From: Bacteroides sp.
GTDB taxonomy: Bacteria; Bacteroidota; Bacteroidia; Bacteroidales; Muribaculaceae
DNA: 57,893 nucleotides
Direction of reading: 5' to 3'
Assembly: GCA_014802105.1 (NCBI GenBank)
Contig: JAAVCX010000039.1
Span: 1-57,893 of the forward strand
Shown: positions 16,642 to 28,082 of the stretch, piece after piece
How positions within the stretch are numbered: the stretch's first letter is position 1
How the letters are laid out: the number at the start of each line of letters is the position of its first letter
Translations under genes and position numbers: made by a program
The notes under the pieces: generated by a model
Databases searched by the model: none
Told to the model about the DNA's origin: nothing
What the model saw: the letters and a program-made list of their open reading frames with translations, nothing else

Positions 16642-18393
16642 ATGAAACAGGTTATACTAATTCTTATGCTTCTGTACTGCTGTATGCTGTGCAAAGCACA
16701 ATCCACTTCATTGACAGTCGATAATCAGACACCCGGTTGGCTTTCAAGTAAGATCAATTATGGAGATCAACAAACAGTTGTAAATCTCACCATTACAGGG
16801 TACGTTAATCAGATGGATCTCAATTTTATAGGAGATCTTATGTCAAAACACAATCTTTCTGGACATCTAAATTTAACGGATGCAGAAGTCGTTGACGTAA
16901 AATTCAAGGACTCTCCTACTTCAATTGGAGGATCCCTATCTATGTTTAGCTTAGACCAAAAGGTTTCTCTTACTCGATTTTCAGTACCCAAATCCATATC
17001 TTCGATTTCTCCTTACCTTTTGGCACGAGTGCAGGCGGACACACTTGATTATGGCGGTAATAGATGTGAAACTCTTACGAAGTTTCTTATAACAAATAGA
17101 TATTACGGTACTAACTACTGCCCTAAAGTACTAATCCTAAGAGATGGCGTAACAAAGATTGAGGTATTTGGATCGGATGAAGGGAATGAAAAGGAACTGG
17201 AAACCATCATTTTTCCTGAAAGTTTAGATAGTATAGGTAAAAACGCATTCAGTGGTTGTACTAATTTGAAGAATATTAACTTGCCGAATAATATCCAAAT
17301 AATTGACGAAGGTGCTTTTGCAGGTACTTCGTTTTGTCCTGATACTTTATATTTACCATCCGCCCTTAAAACATATAACACAAATTCGTTTCCAATAAAA
17401 AACGGTCAAACAATAATTTTAGGAAGCAACGTAAGTAATTTTAATAACCGTTCTTGGTATCTTAAAAAAACTACAAATGCTACCTATATTATCAATAGAG
17501 TAGTGCCTCCTACTTTTACAAAAGGAGCAAGTGGCAACTCATATAGTGACGGAAAAGAACTATTGGGCTGCACATTATACGTCCCAAGCGAGGGCTATTC
17601 AATGTATATTGACCCTGAATATAACTCAGTAGGAGGAGCAAGTGGAACGTGGTCAGGATGGAGTAATCCATATTCCCATGCAAAGGTAAAAACAATCCAT
17701 ATCCCTGTGGAGAATATCACTATCTCACAAATTCAGATAACACCATCAAGTGTAAGGATTCCTGTAGGGAAGACGATGAATCTAAATGTCACTATTTCCC
17801 CTAATGATGCCACCCACAAGATACTCAAATGGTCATCTACCAATCCGTCAGTAGCTATCGTATCAGAAGATGGGATGGTGTCTGCCATCTCTAATGGTGA
17901 TGCTATAGTAATAGCTTCCACTCAAGACGGTTCTAACCTTTCTGCAACTTGTCAAGTAGAGGTTTTTACTGAGGCAGTTCTTGTAGAGAGTATCAATCTT
18001 GATAGTACAAATATTAATGGTCTTGTAAATGACACCTATGCGATTGAAGCCATTGTACTTCCTACAAACGCCACAAATAAGAATATAAAATGGACAACTT
18101 CAGACGAGAATATAGCAAGTGTAGATAATGGAGCGGTAAAATTATTAGCTCCCGGAACAGCCATAATTACAGCTGAAGCTATGGATGGTTCTAATGTTAA
18201 GTCTGAATGTACCGTTATCGTATCTCACGTAGCAGGCCTCGATTTTATATCTATGGATAAAGAGTCGTATATAAAAATATACAATCTCAGTGGCTATCTG
18301 ATATACGAGGGTATTTACTCTGAAGCAAGTCTTTCGCCTGGATTCTATATTGTTATCTGTAATGGTGTAAGTTATAAGACAAAAGTAGATTGA
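16642..18393 (+). CDS. Secreted protein with leucine-rich repeat and two Ig-like (BIG2) domains
   Basis: The protein has 583 aa with signal peptide MKQVILILMLLYCCMLCKAQS. Residues ~170-260 hold a BspA-type LRR_5 segment (TIIFPESLDSIGKNAFSGCTNLKNINLPNNIQIIDEGAFAG). Two BIG2-like domains follow (~350-430, ITISQIQITPSSVRIPVGKTMNLNVTISPNDATHK...WSSTNPSVAIVSEDG; ~440-520, VESINLDSTNINGLV...WTTSDENIASVDNG). The C-terminus (IKIYNLSGYLIYEG...LSPGFYIVICNGVSYKTKVD) resembles a type IX secretion sorting domain. It is AT-rich compared with its chromosomal neighbours and sits between two IS copies, suggesting acquisition. A surface or adhesion role is inferred. Confidence 0.8.
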   Translation: MKQVILILMLLYCCMLCKAQSTSLTVDNQTPGWLSSKINYGDQQTVVNLTITGYVNQMDLNFIGDLMSKHNLSGHLNLTDAEVVDVKFKDSPTSIGGSLSMFSLDQKVSLTRFSVPKSISSISPYLLARVQADTLDYGGNRCETLTKFLITNRYYGTNYCPKVLILRDGVTKIEVFGSDEGNEKELETIIFPESLDSIGKNAFSGCTNLKNINLPNNIQIIDEGAFAGTSFCPDTLYLPSALKTYNTNSFPIKNGQTIILGSNVSNFNNRSWYLKKTTNATYIINRVVPPTFTKGASGNSYSDGKELLGCTLYVPSEGYSMYIDPEYNSVGGASGTWSGWSNPYSHAKVKTIHIPVENITISQIQITPSSVRIPVGKTMNLNVTISPNDATHKILKWSSTNPSVAIVSEDGMVSAISNGDAIVIASTQDGSNLSATCQVEVFTEAVLVESINLDSTNINGLVNDTYAIEAIVLPTNATNKNIKWTTSDENIASVDNGAVKLLAPGTAIITAEAMDGSNVKSECTVIVSHVAGLDFISMDKESYIKIYNLSGYLIYEGIYSEASLSPGFYIVICNGVSYKTKVD

Positions 18394-18417
18394 TATAGTA
18401 CTATCTTCATGATTATT

Positions 18418-18448
18418 GTGCATCCTTGAGTATAGCTCAGGGATGCAC
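18418..18448 (+). terminator. Terminator after the LRR/BIG2 gene
   Basis: GTGCATCCTTGAG (18418-18430) pairs with CTCAGGGATGCAC (18436-18448), 5-nt loop, one G-T pair, followed by a modest T tract (TGCTATTTTG). It lies 25 bp after the stop. Confidence 0.75.
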
Positions 18449-19249
18449 TGCTATTTTGTGTTTGCGTGAACTTGTGAGCGGAATTGTTATTATGTAGTAA
18501 AGGACTTTATTTGTCCATTCATACTTTGGAGTATGGACTTAACTTAAATCTTCTAATCTATCCTTTCAAGAGCCTCGCTATAGTTTTGTAAGATGAGTAG
18601 CTGTCCTATTCTTGTCTTTGTTAATAAAAGTTCTTTAAAGCACTCTATAAAGACTTCTGAGCCTATTTAACTAATTAAAATTCCCTTCAGTTTAATTCTT
18701 TGCAATCAGGGCAATGATTTCGGAATATGATTGCTCTTGTGTGATAGGAACAAATTTTTCTATCAATTAATCGGATATTATGTTGCGATTTTTTCGATAT
18801 TTTAATGACTTGACGTGGTGACCCAAGAGATATTTTGACTGAGATCACCACATTTTCACTCAGAGGTTAGAGTTAAAGTCTGTTAACGTTTGCCTATCTT
18901 TGGGTAGAGAGGTGGGTTGAATGGATGCAAATAATGACGAATGATAATGTGCCAGATGTTGATAATCAATACTTTATGCTATCAGTAAGATGGGTGGATG
19001 TATCTAATAGCACGCATAATGCACAATAATTCAGTAAATTATGGTGGGCGTGGTGACTAATGTGGTGACCTGGAGGGGTATGGGTGAAAGAAAGTCCGCA
19101 AACTCATTGAGGATTAGCGGTCTTTGGTGATGTCACTAGCAATATGAATGTTAAATTATTATCAATTCGCTTAAATCCATATAAATGCTAATATTTTGAT
19201 ATTAAAGCATATTAAATGATTTTGAATTTAGTCAGGTAGGGACTAATTG
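18449..19249 (+). repeat. Gene-free AT-rich stretch with GTGGTGAC repeats
   Basis: About 800 bp without a convincing gene. GTGGTGAC occurs at 18815-18822, 19050-19057 and 19062-19069, and an inverted TCACCAC at 18845-18851 makes a hairpin with the first. A 24-codon minus-strand tail (LIEKFVPITQEQSYSEIIALIAKN, ~18692-18766) looks like a gene remnant. These may be leftovers of a mobile element, but no integrase is visible. Confidence 0.4.
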
Positions 19250-19892
19250 CACGGCTCTTTCATTTAAACTTAAAATAACGACATAATCCCCTTACCCGGT
19301 TCAGTACGAATCGGATAAATTTTTATATTTGTATTTCAGGAAGTTATCTTTTTCTTAAATTTCTATTTTTCATTTTGTGCTAAAAAGCGAATAAGCCGAG
19401 AAAAGCTCATGGAGATATATCTCATCAGTTCTGCGATACCTTTTTTCTTATCGGCTTTCTTTTTGCGCCGTTCTCTCCATGCGGAAAATATGGAACAGAC
19501 AATTCTTTGAATAGTATCGAGGTTGCGGGCAGCTCTTGACGACTTCTGTTTAATCTTGTCTTGTAAAAGATTTACGTCAAGCTCCCAATGCATACTCTCT
19601 ATAGCCCAATGGTTCCGCATTATTGTACCCTGCCTTGGAGTGGTCATAGGCAGGCTACTCACATAGAGTATCGCATCCTCAATCGAACGGACTTGGTTAA
19701 GTGGTCTTGTTTTATTCATAACTGTTTGATTTTCACCTTTTAAGTTACGTATAATTCCCCGCTTAACCAAATTTTCATAGTACTTATTTTGCTTATAATC
19801 ATATAATAAACCTTATCTATGAACTACACACCAACCTCTATAAATAGCACAATCTTTGAATATGCGTGCCAATCTTAAATGAAAGAGCCGTG
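19250..19892 (-). mobile_element. ISAs1-like insertion sequence, copy 2 (internally deleted)
   Basis: The element is ~643 bp, near-identical in sequence and orientation to copy 1 at both ends: CACGGCTCTTTCATTT (19250-19265) and AAATGAAAGAGCCGTG (19877-19892). Compared with copy 1, about 0.85 kb is missing; the join lies near 19667 (transposase C-terminal part fused to the upstream non-coding end). No target-site duplication seen. It retains both ends, so it could be moved in trans. Confidence 0.85.
19363..19770 (-). pseudogene. ISAs1 transposase remnant (C-terminal end only)
   Basis: The open frame is 135 codons, but only the last ~95 residues are transposase (LPMTTPRQGTIMRNHWAIESMHWELDVNLLQDKIK...). 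The first part is out-of-context sequence from the deletion join (MVKRGIIRNLKGENQ...). The catalytic aspartates are gone. The equivalent segment in copy 1 differs by scattered substitutions. Confidence 0.85.
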
Positions 19893-20015
19893 TCGGCGGG
19901 GACGGATTTTTCAATGGAAATAGTGAAAATCTCGGCGATCTTGAGTAACTTTGTAGGTGTGTCGCCGAGCGACGCGACATCTGTAACCGCGTTTTCAACA
20001 CTTAATCACGATATT

Positions 20016-22606
<2,591 letters not shown>

Positions 22607-22640
22607 CCGGCAGTCAATGTATTTCCAATTCAATCCTCCC

Positions 22641-23342
22641 ATGAACGGTAGTATAAAAACTCTTATAATTGCGGCTATGGTGTCGGGTGCAACTTCGGTT
22701 GCCTCGGCTGAGGATGTGCCGTTCAACGGCTTGATTCTCGATATGGCCATGAAGCCGGTGAATAAAGTCAAGGTCTATGTCAATGATCCCAATTATTTCG
22801 CCCGTAGCGACAAGCAGGGTAGATTTGGCCTGACCAACATATCGCCCGCCGACACGCTCACTTTTGAGTTTAGTGGCAAGCGCAAAGCCCGCGTACCGGT
22901 CGACGGCCGCAAGAGCTTGAAGATCATTGTCGATACCGACGGTAATGCTACCGCCACTCAGGACGATGATCTCGTGGACACCGGCTTCGGCTACGTGAAA
23001 CGCAGGGAGTATACCGGCTCGAGCAGCGGGCTGAAAGGAGAGACTCTGCGTCGCTCGGGGCGCACCAATCTGCTCGAGGCTCTCTCGGGCATGGTGGCCG
23101 GACTGACCGTCACTCAGGTCGGTGGCCGTCTCGTGCCCAATATACGCGGCCAGCGGTCGCTGACCCTTTCCAACGAGCCTCTCTATATTGTAGATGGCTC
23201 GGAGGTAGAGTCGATCGACAATATCAGTGTCTATGATGTCGAGCATGTCGAGATACTCAAAGATGCTTCACGCTATGGCATGAAGGGTGCCAACGGTGCC
23301 ATTCTTGTCACTACAACTTTTTCAAAACCTTTTAAACGTTAA
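22641..23342 (+). CDS. Orphan TonB-receptor plug protein without a barrel
   Basis: The protein has 233 aa from ATG 22641 (signal peptide MNGSIKTLIIAAMVSGATSVASA); an earlier start at 22599 would spoil the signal. It has a carboxypeptidase-regulatory-like beta domain (VPFNGLILDMAMKPVNKVKVYVNDPNYFARSDKQGRFGLTNI, ~25-90) and then a plug-domain signature (RSGRTNLLEALSGMVAGLTVTQVGGRLVPNIRGQRSLTLSNEPLYIVDGSEVESI...DVEHVEILKDASRYGMKGANGAILVTT). In SusC-type receptors ~700 further barrel residues follow; here the protein ends FSKPFKR. A GH28 gene follows 10 bp later. It could be a natural small periplasmic protein or a deletion product. Confidence 0.8.
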   Translation: MNGSIKTLIIAAMVSGATSVASAEDVPFNGLILDMAMKPVNKVKVYVNDPNYFARSDKQGRFGLTNISPADTLTFEFSGKRKARVPVDGRKSLKIIVDTDGNATATQDDDLVDTGFGYVKRREYTGSSSGLKGETLRRSGRTNLLEALSGMVAGLTVTQVGGRLVPNIRGQRSLTLSNEPLYIVDGSEVESIDNISVYDVEHVEILKDASRYGMKGANGAILVTTTFSKPFKR

Positions 23343-23352
23343 TCAGATACTA

Positions 23353-24903
23353 ATGAAAATCAAATCGATCTTCTGTGCCGCGGTCTTAGCCCTGGCATTT
23401 GGGCAGAGTCTTAGTGCCGAGAGCAAGTATGCCGGTCTTTACAAGGGTCTCCAGTTTGAGATGCCTGTCATAGATGCACCTGTATTTCCCGACCTGACGC
23501 TTCAGCTCACCGATTTCGGTGCCGTAGGCGACGGAGTCACCCTCAATACCGATGCTTTCAACAAAGCGCTGGCTGAAGTCAACAAGCGTGGCGGCGGTAC
23601 CCTTAATGTCCCGTCGGGAGTGTGGTACACAGGCCCAATTGTGCTCCAGAGCAATGTCAATCTTCATCTCGAGGCCGGAGCTCTGATAGTCTTTGCCGAT
23701 GATGAGGATCTCTATGATACCGTCTATGTGGTCTATGAGGGTTTTGAGGCCTGGCGCACCCAGTCGCCTATCTCGGGCCGCGACCTGGAGAATATCGCCA
23801 TCACCGGCGAAGGTGTCATCGACGGCAACGGCGGTATGTGGCGTCCTGTCAAGAAAAACAAGATGAACACTGCCGAGTGGAACAATCTCGTGGCTCGCGG
23901 CGGAGTTGTCGAGGGCGATGTGTGGTATCCCTCCCAGAGCTATATCGATGGTATGAAATATGCCGAGGGCAATCGTCGCGCCTTGCTTACGGAGGCTGAG
24001 GCCCGTCAGGTGAAACGTTTTCTACGTCCCGTGATGGTGCAGCTCGTGGGGTGCAGGAATGTGCTCCTTCAGGGTGTCACCTTCCAGAACTCCCCGGCCT
24101 GGAATGTCCATCCCCTGATGTGTCAGAACCTTATTGTCGACGATGTCTATATCAAGAACCCCGATTTCGCCCAGAACGGCGACGGACTCGACATAGAGTC
24201 GTGCAAGAATGTCATCGTCTATCGCTCGATGCTCGACGTGGGCGACGATGCAATCTGCATCAAGAGCGGCAAGGATGAGGCCGGCCGCAAGCGTGGTATT
24301 CCTTCTGAGAATGTGATCGTCCGCGACTGTCGTGTGTTTCATGGCCATGGCGGATTTGTGGTCGGTAGCGAGATGTCGGGCGGTGTCAACAATATTTCCG
24401 TGGCCGACTGTCAGTTTATCGGTACTGATATAGGTCTGCGTTTCAAGTCGACCCGCGGCCGTGGCGGCGTGGTGAAAAACATTTTCATCGACAACATCAA
24501 TATGCTTGACATTTCGGGCGACGCCATCACCTTTGACCTCTATTATTTCGTGAAAAACGGGCCCAAGGAGATCCCGCCGGTCGACGAGACCACTCCTCAG
24601 TTCCGCGATATCTTCATCAACGGTATCACTTCCTATCGCTCGGGCAAGGCTCTCAAGTTTAACGGCATCCCCGAAATGCCTATCGAGAATATACGTGTCA
24701 CCAACTCGACCTTCTCGGCCCGCGAGGGTGGTCTGCTCTCCGAGTCCAAGGATATACTCTTTGACAATGTGACGATCCGTCCCGATGCCGGCGCAGCCCT
24801 GACTGTCAACAATGTCAACTCTGCCCGTCTGGTCAACTGCCGCTTCATCTCGGGTGATCCCATCGAGTACACCGGCACCAACACAGGCGTCACCGTCGAG
24901 TGA
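23353..24903 (+). CDS. Glycoside hydrolase family 28 (polygalacturonase-like)
   Basis: The protein has 516 aa with signal peptide MKIKSIFCAAVLALAFGQSLSA. It is a right-handed beta-helix hydrolase of the pectin-degrading GH28 family: N-terminal LTDFGAVGDGVTLNTDAFNKAL, then the catalytic set NGDGLDIES (~277), VGDDAICIKSG (~298), HGHGGFVVGSEMSGG (~332) and RFKSTRGRGG (~363). These carry the three Asp, the His and the RxK of the family. It probably cleaves galacturonic-acid linkages in the periplasm or at the surface. It sits 10 bp after the orphan plug gene and is closed by a strong terminator. Confidence 0.92.
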   Translation: MKIKSIFCAAVLALAFGQSLSAESKYAGLYKGLQFEMPVIDAPVFPDLTLQLTDFGAVGDGVTLNTDAFNKALAEVNKRGGGTLNVPSGVWYTGPIVLQSNVNLHLEAGALIVFADDEDLYDTVYVVYEGFEAWRTQSPISGRDLENIAITGEGVIDGNGGMWRPVKKNKMNTAEWNNLVARGGVVEGDVWYPSQSYIDGMKYAEGNRRALLTEAEARQVKRFLRPVMVQLVGCRNVLLQGVTFQNSPAWNVHPLMCQNLIVDDVYIKNPDFAQNGDGLDIESCKNVIVYRSMLDVGDDAICIKSGKDEAGRKRGIPSENVIVRDCRVFHGHGGFVVGSEMSGGVNNISVADCQFIGTDIGLRFKSTRGRGGVVKNIFIDNINMLDISGDAITFDLYYFVKNGPKEIPPVDETTPQFRDIFINGITSYRSGKALKFNGIPEMPIENIRVTNSTFSAREGGLLSESKDILFDNVTIRPDAGAALTVNNVNSARLVNCRFISGDPIEYTGTNTGVTVE

Positions 24904-24970
24904 TGTTTCCCCCCACGGGTGTGTGGCTTTTGATATACTGTCAGCCTGCACTGCGGTGAGGTAAAACGAT

Positions 24971-25013
24971 AAACCGAGGAAATGTCTCATCTGAGCATTT
25001 CCTCGGTTTTTTT
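24971..25013 (+). terminator. Terminator after the GH28 gene
   Basis: AAACCGAGGAAATG (24971-24984) pairs with CATTTCCTCGGTTT (24996-25009), loop TCTCATCTGAG, with the T tract running on to 25013. Strong in the plus direction. Confidence 0.95.
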
Positions 25014-25038
25014 ACTTTTGTGACCTGACCCGTAGATC

Positions 25039-25182
25039 TTATTCGTCAAGATTGTTGTTACGGGGATTGTTGTTGAGTTCCTTGGTCTCCTGTTCGACCA
25101 TCTTGGGATCAACCTTGTTATCGTCGGCACGATTGACGTCTACTCCTACATACTCAGTAGGTTTCTTAATTTCTTTATCCAT
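25039..25182 (-). CDS. Small Asp/Asn-rich protein, 47 aa
   Basis: The minus-strand frame starts at ATG 25182 and ends with TAA at 25039-25041: MDKEIKKPTEYVGVDVNRADDN...VEQETKELNNNPRNNNLDE. It is hydrophilic and acidic, with no signal peptide. Third-codon-position usage matches the genome and it fills a gap between the terminator and the next gene, which is why I accept it. No family recognised; probably intrinsically disordered. Confidence 0.6.
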   Translation of the reverse strand: MDKEIKKPTEYVGVDVNRADDNKVDPKMVEQETKELNNNPRNNNLDE

Positions 25183-25291
25183 AATAGTTGAAGTTTAGTA
25201 AGTATGTTTCTACTTATTAAACGGTCGGAGCGGACGAATGGTTCACCCGCGGGTCTGATCCTGCTGTCATGTCGCAGGGAAGTGAGTATTA

Positions 25292-25603
25292 TCAGGCTCC
25301 TGCGCGACATTCCTCCGAGTCAAAAAGTGAGGGTAGGGGTGAAAGAAGATCTTTTTTCACAGACTGGCGCGCCTGATTGACAAGTCGATGGCCGGTCACG
25401 ATGTTGTGGGTAGAAGTCCAGCCCTGGGTGCGGTTGCGCACATGGATAGTCACGATGCCGGCCATCGTGTCGGAGTTGCCGTTTACACGACAGAACACTT
25501 CGTTGAGCGACGTGATGCCTGTGAGGGTGAATGAGGAGACGACTTTGCCGGGCGAACGGAGCGAGACCTGGAGCAGATCGGTAGGATGGAGAGACGGTGT
25601 CAT
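25292..25603 (-). CDS. Hypothetical protein, 103 aa
   Basis: The sequence begins MTPSLHPTDLLQVSLRSPGKVVSSFTLTGITSLNEVFCRVNG and continues VTIHVRNRTQGWTSTHNIVTGHRLVNQARQSVKKDLLSPL. The alternating hydrophobic pattern suggests a small beta fold; there is no signal peptide or membrane helix. A TAAATTTG -7 box (25653-25660, minus) lies 50 bp upstream. Overlapping frames on both strands are weaker. No family recognised. Confidence 0.5.
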   Translation of the reverse strand: MTPSLHPTDLLQVSLRSPGKVVSSFTLTGITSLNEVFCRVNGNSDTMAGIVTIHVRNRTQGWTSTHNIVTGHRLVNQARQSVKKDLLSPLPSLFDSEECRAGA

Positions 25604-25729
25604 AGCGCGTAGGGTATTTATTGAGTGTATAGGTCGGAGATTTCTTACACTGCAAATTTACCGCTATGGTCGGGCGTGATTGTTGCACAGTTGTCTTTAA
25701 TATAGTTAAACGCTCACTTGTCCAAAAAA

Positions 25730-25772
25730 AATATCATAGGAAGTAAGTCAGGTCTATACTTCCTATGATATT
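25730..25772 (-). terminator. Terminator of htpG
   Basis: AATATCATAGGAAGTA (25730-25745) pairs with TACTTCCTATGATATT (25757-25772). An A run on plus (25724-25731) gives the minus-strand T tract. It lies 28 bp past the htpG stop. Confidence 0.9.
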
Positions 25773-25799
25773 ATTTTATAAACAGGTGGTCTATCGGGC

Positions 25800-27848
25800 T
25801 TATTTACCGAGCATCTCGACTGAGCGCTTGATAAATTCCTTGAGTTCACGACCTTGCAGCAGACCATTGCTCAACAGGGCAAGATCGATCATCTGACGCA
25901 CTACCGGCTGATGGGCGGCATAGTCGCTCACAAGTTTCTCCTGCTCCTTGCGGGCGGTCTCCACGGCGTCCATGAGTTCCTTTTCTCTGGCGGCCTGCTC
26001 GTCGGAGGGTTTGCCGTCTTTATACTCGGCGCGCAGGGCTGAGAGCTGAGAGTTGTCGGTCTCGACCGAGGCGCGCAGGGGCGCGATCTTCTCCTCGAGT
26101 GCTTTCTCGGCTTCGGCCATCACGTCGGCCACATTCTTCTGGGCAGTGTTGACGATGAGATTGTAGCTGTCGGGCAACTCGGCATAGAAGCTCATGCCGG
26201 CCTGGGTGGCGGCCATGTCTTTCATGCGTCGCATATACTCGTTCTGAGTGATCATTACAGGAGCGGCTGCGGGATCGAGGCTCTCAAACGATACCATGAA
26301 CTCGCTCTTCTCCAGTTTGGGCAACTGAGAGCGGAACACGGTGGTCATCATCGAGATCTGATCGGCATTGAGGCCTGAGTCTTTCCTGTCGGTCTTGGCG
26401 ACAAGGTTGTCGGCAACGTCAGAGTCGACTCTGACAAACACGGTCTTCTCAAGTTTGTTCTCGAGCATGGAGATGAAGTGGCCGTCAAGCTGACCATCCA
26501 TGAGCAACACATTGTAGCCCTTGGCGGTTGCATCCTCGATATAGCTATACTGCTCGACAGGGTCGGTGGCGTAGATATATACCACGTTACCGTCCTTGTC
26601 GGTCTGGGTGGGCTCGACAAGTGTGCGATACTCCTCGAGGGTGAAATACTTGCCTTCGGTGTCACGCAACAGTGCAAACTTCATGGCCGCGTCGCAGAAT
26701 TTCTCGTCGGTCAGCATGCCATACTCGATGAAGATCTTGATGTCGTCCCACTTTTTCTCGAAGTCGGCACGGTCGGCTTTGAAAAGTTCCTCCAGACGTG
26801 AGGCAACCTTCTTGGTGATGTAGCCCGAAATCTTCTTTACGGCGCGGTCGCTCTGAAGATAGGAGCGCGACACGTTGAGAGGAATATCGGGCGAGTCGAT
26901 CACACCCTGGAGCAACATCATGAACTCGGGCACCACGCCCTCGACCGAGTCGGTGACAAACACTTGGTTGCAATAGAGCTGGATGCGGTCTTTGCGTATA
27001 TCGAGATTGCTCTTGATCTTGGGGAAATAGAGGATGCCGGTGAGCGTGAAGGGGTAGTCGACGTTAAGGTGTATCCAGAACAGGGGATCCTCCTGACCGG
27101 GATAGAGCTCATGATAGAAATTGCGGTAATCCTCATCGGTGAGTTCGGCCGGTTTCTTGGTCCAGGCCGGCTCGGTGGAGTTGATCACCTTATCGCGATC
27201 GGTATCGACATATTTACCGTCTTTCCATTCCTGCTCCTTGCCGCTCACTACGGGCACGGGCAGGAAGCGACAGTATTTCTTAAGCAGAAGATCCACGCGT
27301 GCCTGCTCGAGATATTCTTTGTTGTCGTCGTCGATCCAAAGGGTGATCTCGGTGCCGCGGGTGGTCTTGTCGCAAGGCTCCATAGTGTATTCGGGCGAAC
27401 CGTCACACTCCCATCTTACAGCCTCGGCACCATCCTTATAGGAGAGCGAGCGTATTTCTACCTTGCTCGACACCATGAAGGCCGAGTAGAAGCCGAGCCC
27501 AAAATGGCCGATGATATTGTTGGCGTTGTCCTTGTATTTGTTGACAAACTCCTCGGCGCCCGAGAATGCTATCTGGTTGATGTATTTATTCACATCGTCG
27601 GCAGTCATGCCTATGCCGTGATCGGTGACGGTGAGAGTGCCGGCATCCTTGTCGACCTTGACCTCGACTTTCATGTCGCCGAGTTCACCTTTATATTCGC
27701 CAAACGACGCAAGGGTCTTAAGTTTCTGTGTAGCGTCGACGGCATTTGCCACAAGTTCACGAAGGAAAATTTCGTTGTCGGAATAGAGGAATTTCTTGAT
27801 CACCGGGAAGATGTTCTCGGTAGTAACTCCAATTTGTCCTTTTTGCAT
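25800..27848 (-). CDS. htpG: Molecular chaperone HtpG (Hsp90)
   Basis: The protein has 682 aa. It is an ATP-dependent cytoplasmic chaperone of the GHKL fold. The N-terminal ATP site shows FLRELVANAVDATQKLK (N-box), TVTDHGIGMT (G1), GHFGLGFYSAFMV (lid/G2) and GTEITLWI. The middle domain contains YCNQVFVTDSVEGVVPEFMMLLQGVIDSPDIPLNVSRSYLQ, including the catalytic Arg region, and a C-terminal dimerisation part ends VEMLGK. The C-terminal domain carries an acidic/charged helix (ALEEKIAPLRASVETDNSQLSALRAEYKDGK). The 234-bp gap upstream holds no recognisable CIRCE element; TGTC...GACA at ~27913-27928 is the only dyad I noticed. Confidence 0.97.
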   Translation of the reverse strand: MQKGQIGVTTENIFPVIKKFLYSDNEIFLRELVANAVDATQKLKTLASFGEYKGELGDMKVEVKVDKDAGTLTVTDHGIGMTADDVNKYINQIAFSGAEEFVNKYKDNANNIIGHFGLGFYSAFMVSSKVEIRSLSYKDGAEAVRWECDGSPEYTMEPCDKTTRGTEITLWIDDDNKEYLEQARVDLLLKKYCRFLPVPVVSGKEQEWKDGKYVDTDRDKVINSTEPAWTKKPAELTDEDYRNFYHELYPGQEDPLFWIHLNVDYPFTLTGILYFPKIKSNLDIRKDRIQLYCNQVFVTDSVEGVVPEFMMLLQGVIDSPDIPLNVSRSYLQSDRAVKKISGYITKKVASRLEELFKADRADFEKKWDDIKIFIEYGMLTDEKFCDAAMKFALLRDTEGKYFTLEEYRTLVEPTQTDKDGNVVYIYATDPVEQYSYIEDATAKGYNVLLMDGQLDGHFISMLENKLEKTVFVRVDSDVADNLVAKTDRKDSGLNADQISMMTTVFRSQLPKLEKSEFMVSFESLDPAAAPVMITQNEYMRRMKDMAATQAGMSFYAELPDSYNLIVNTAQKNVADVMAEAEKALEEKIAPLRASVETDNSQLSALRAEYKDGKPSDEQAAREKELMDAVETARKEQEKLVSDYAAHQPVVRQMIDLALLSNGLLQGRELKEFIKRSVEMLGK

Positions 27849-28082
27849 AGTTGTATATAGGTTTAGAATTGATTTTACATTTTATATAACAACCGGCAAA
27901 ACACGTGCCAATGTCGTCATGCTGACAAAAATTGTTAAATATCCTCATAAACTACTCGGCCGACTGACATAAGTGCAGAAATCCCATCGGGACGGGAAAG
28001 ATAGCCATAGTTCTATACTTTCCAATCCAGATGGGATAGATCCGAATTTTTTTGAGACAGACTTTTCTATAAAATACTATTT

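Noticed and set aside
14436-19892. Active composite transposon
   Set aside because: The transposase in copy 1 is broken, copy 2 lacks the catalytic part, and no target-site duplication is visible at the outer ends, so activity cannot be claimed.
27900-27935. Heat-shock operator upstream of htpG
   Set aside because: The TGTC...GACA dyad is short and does not match CIRCE or another operator I can name.
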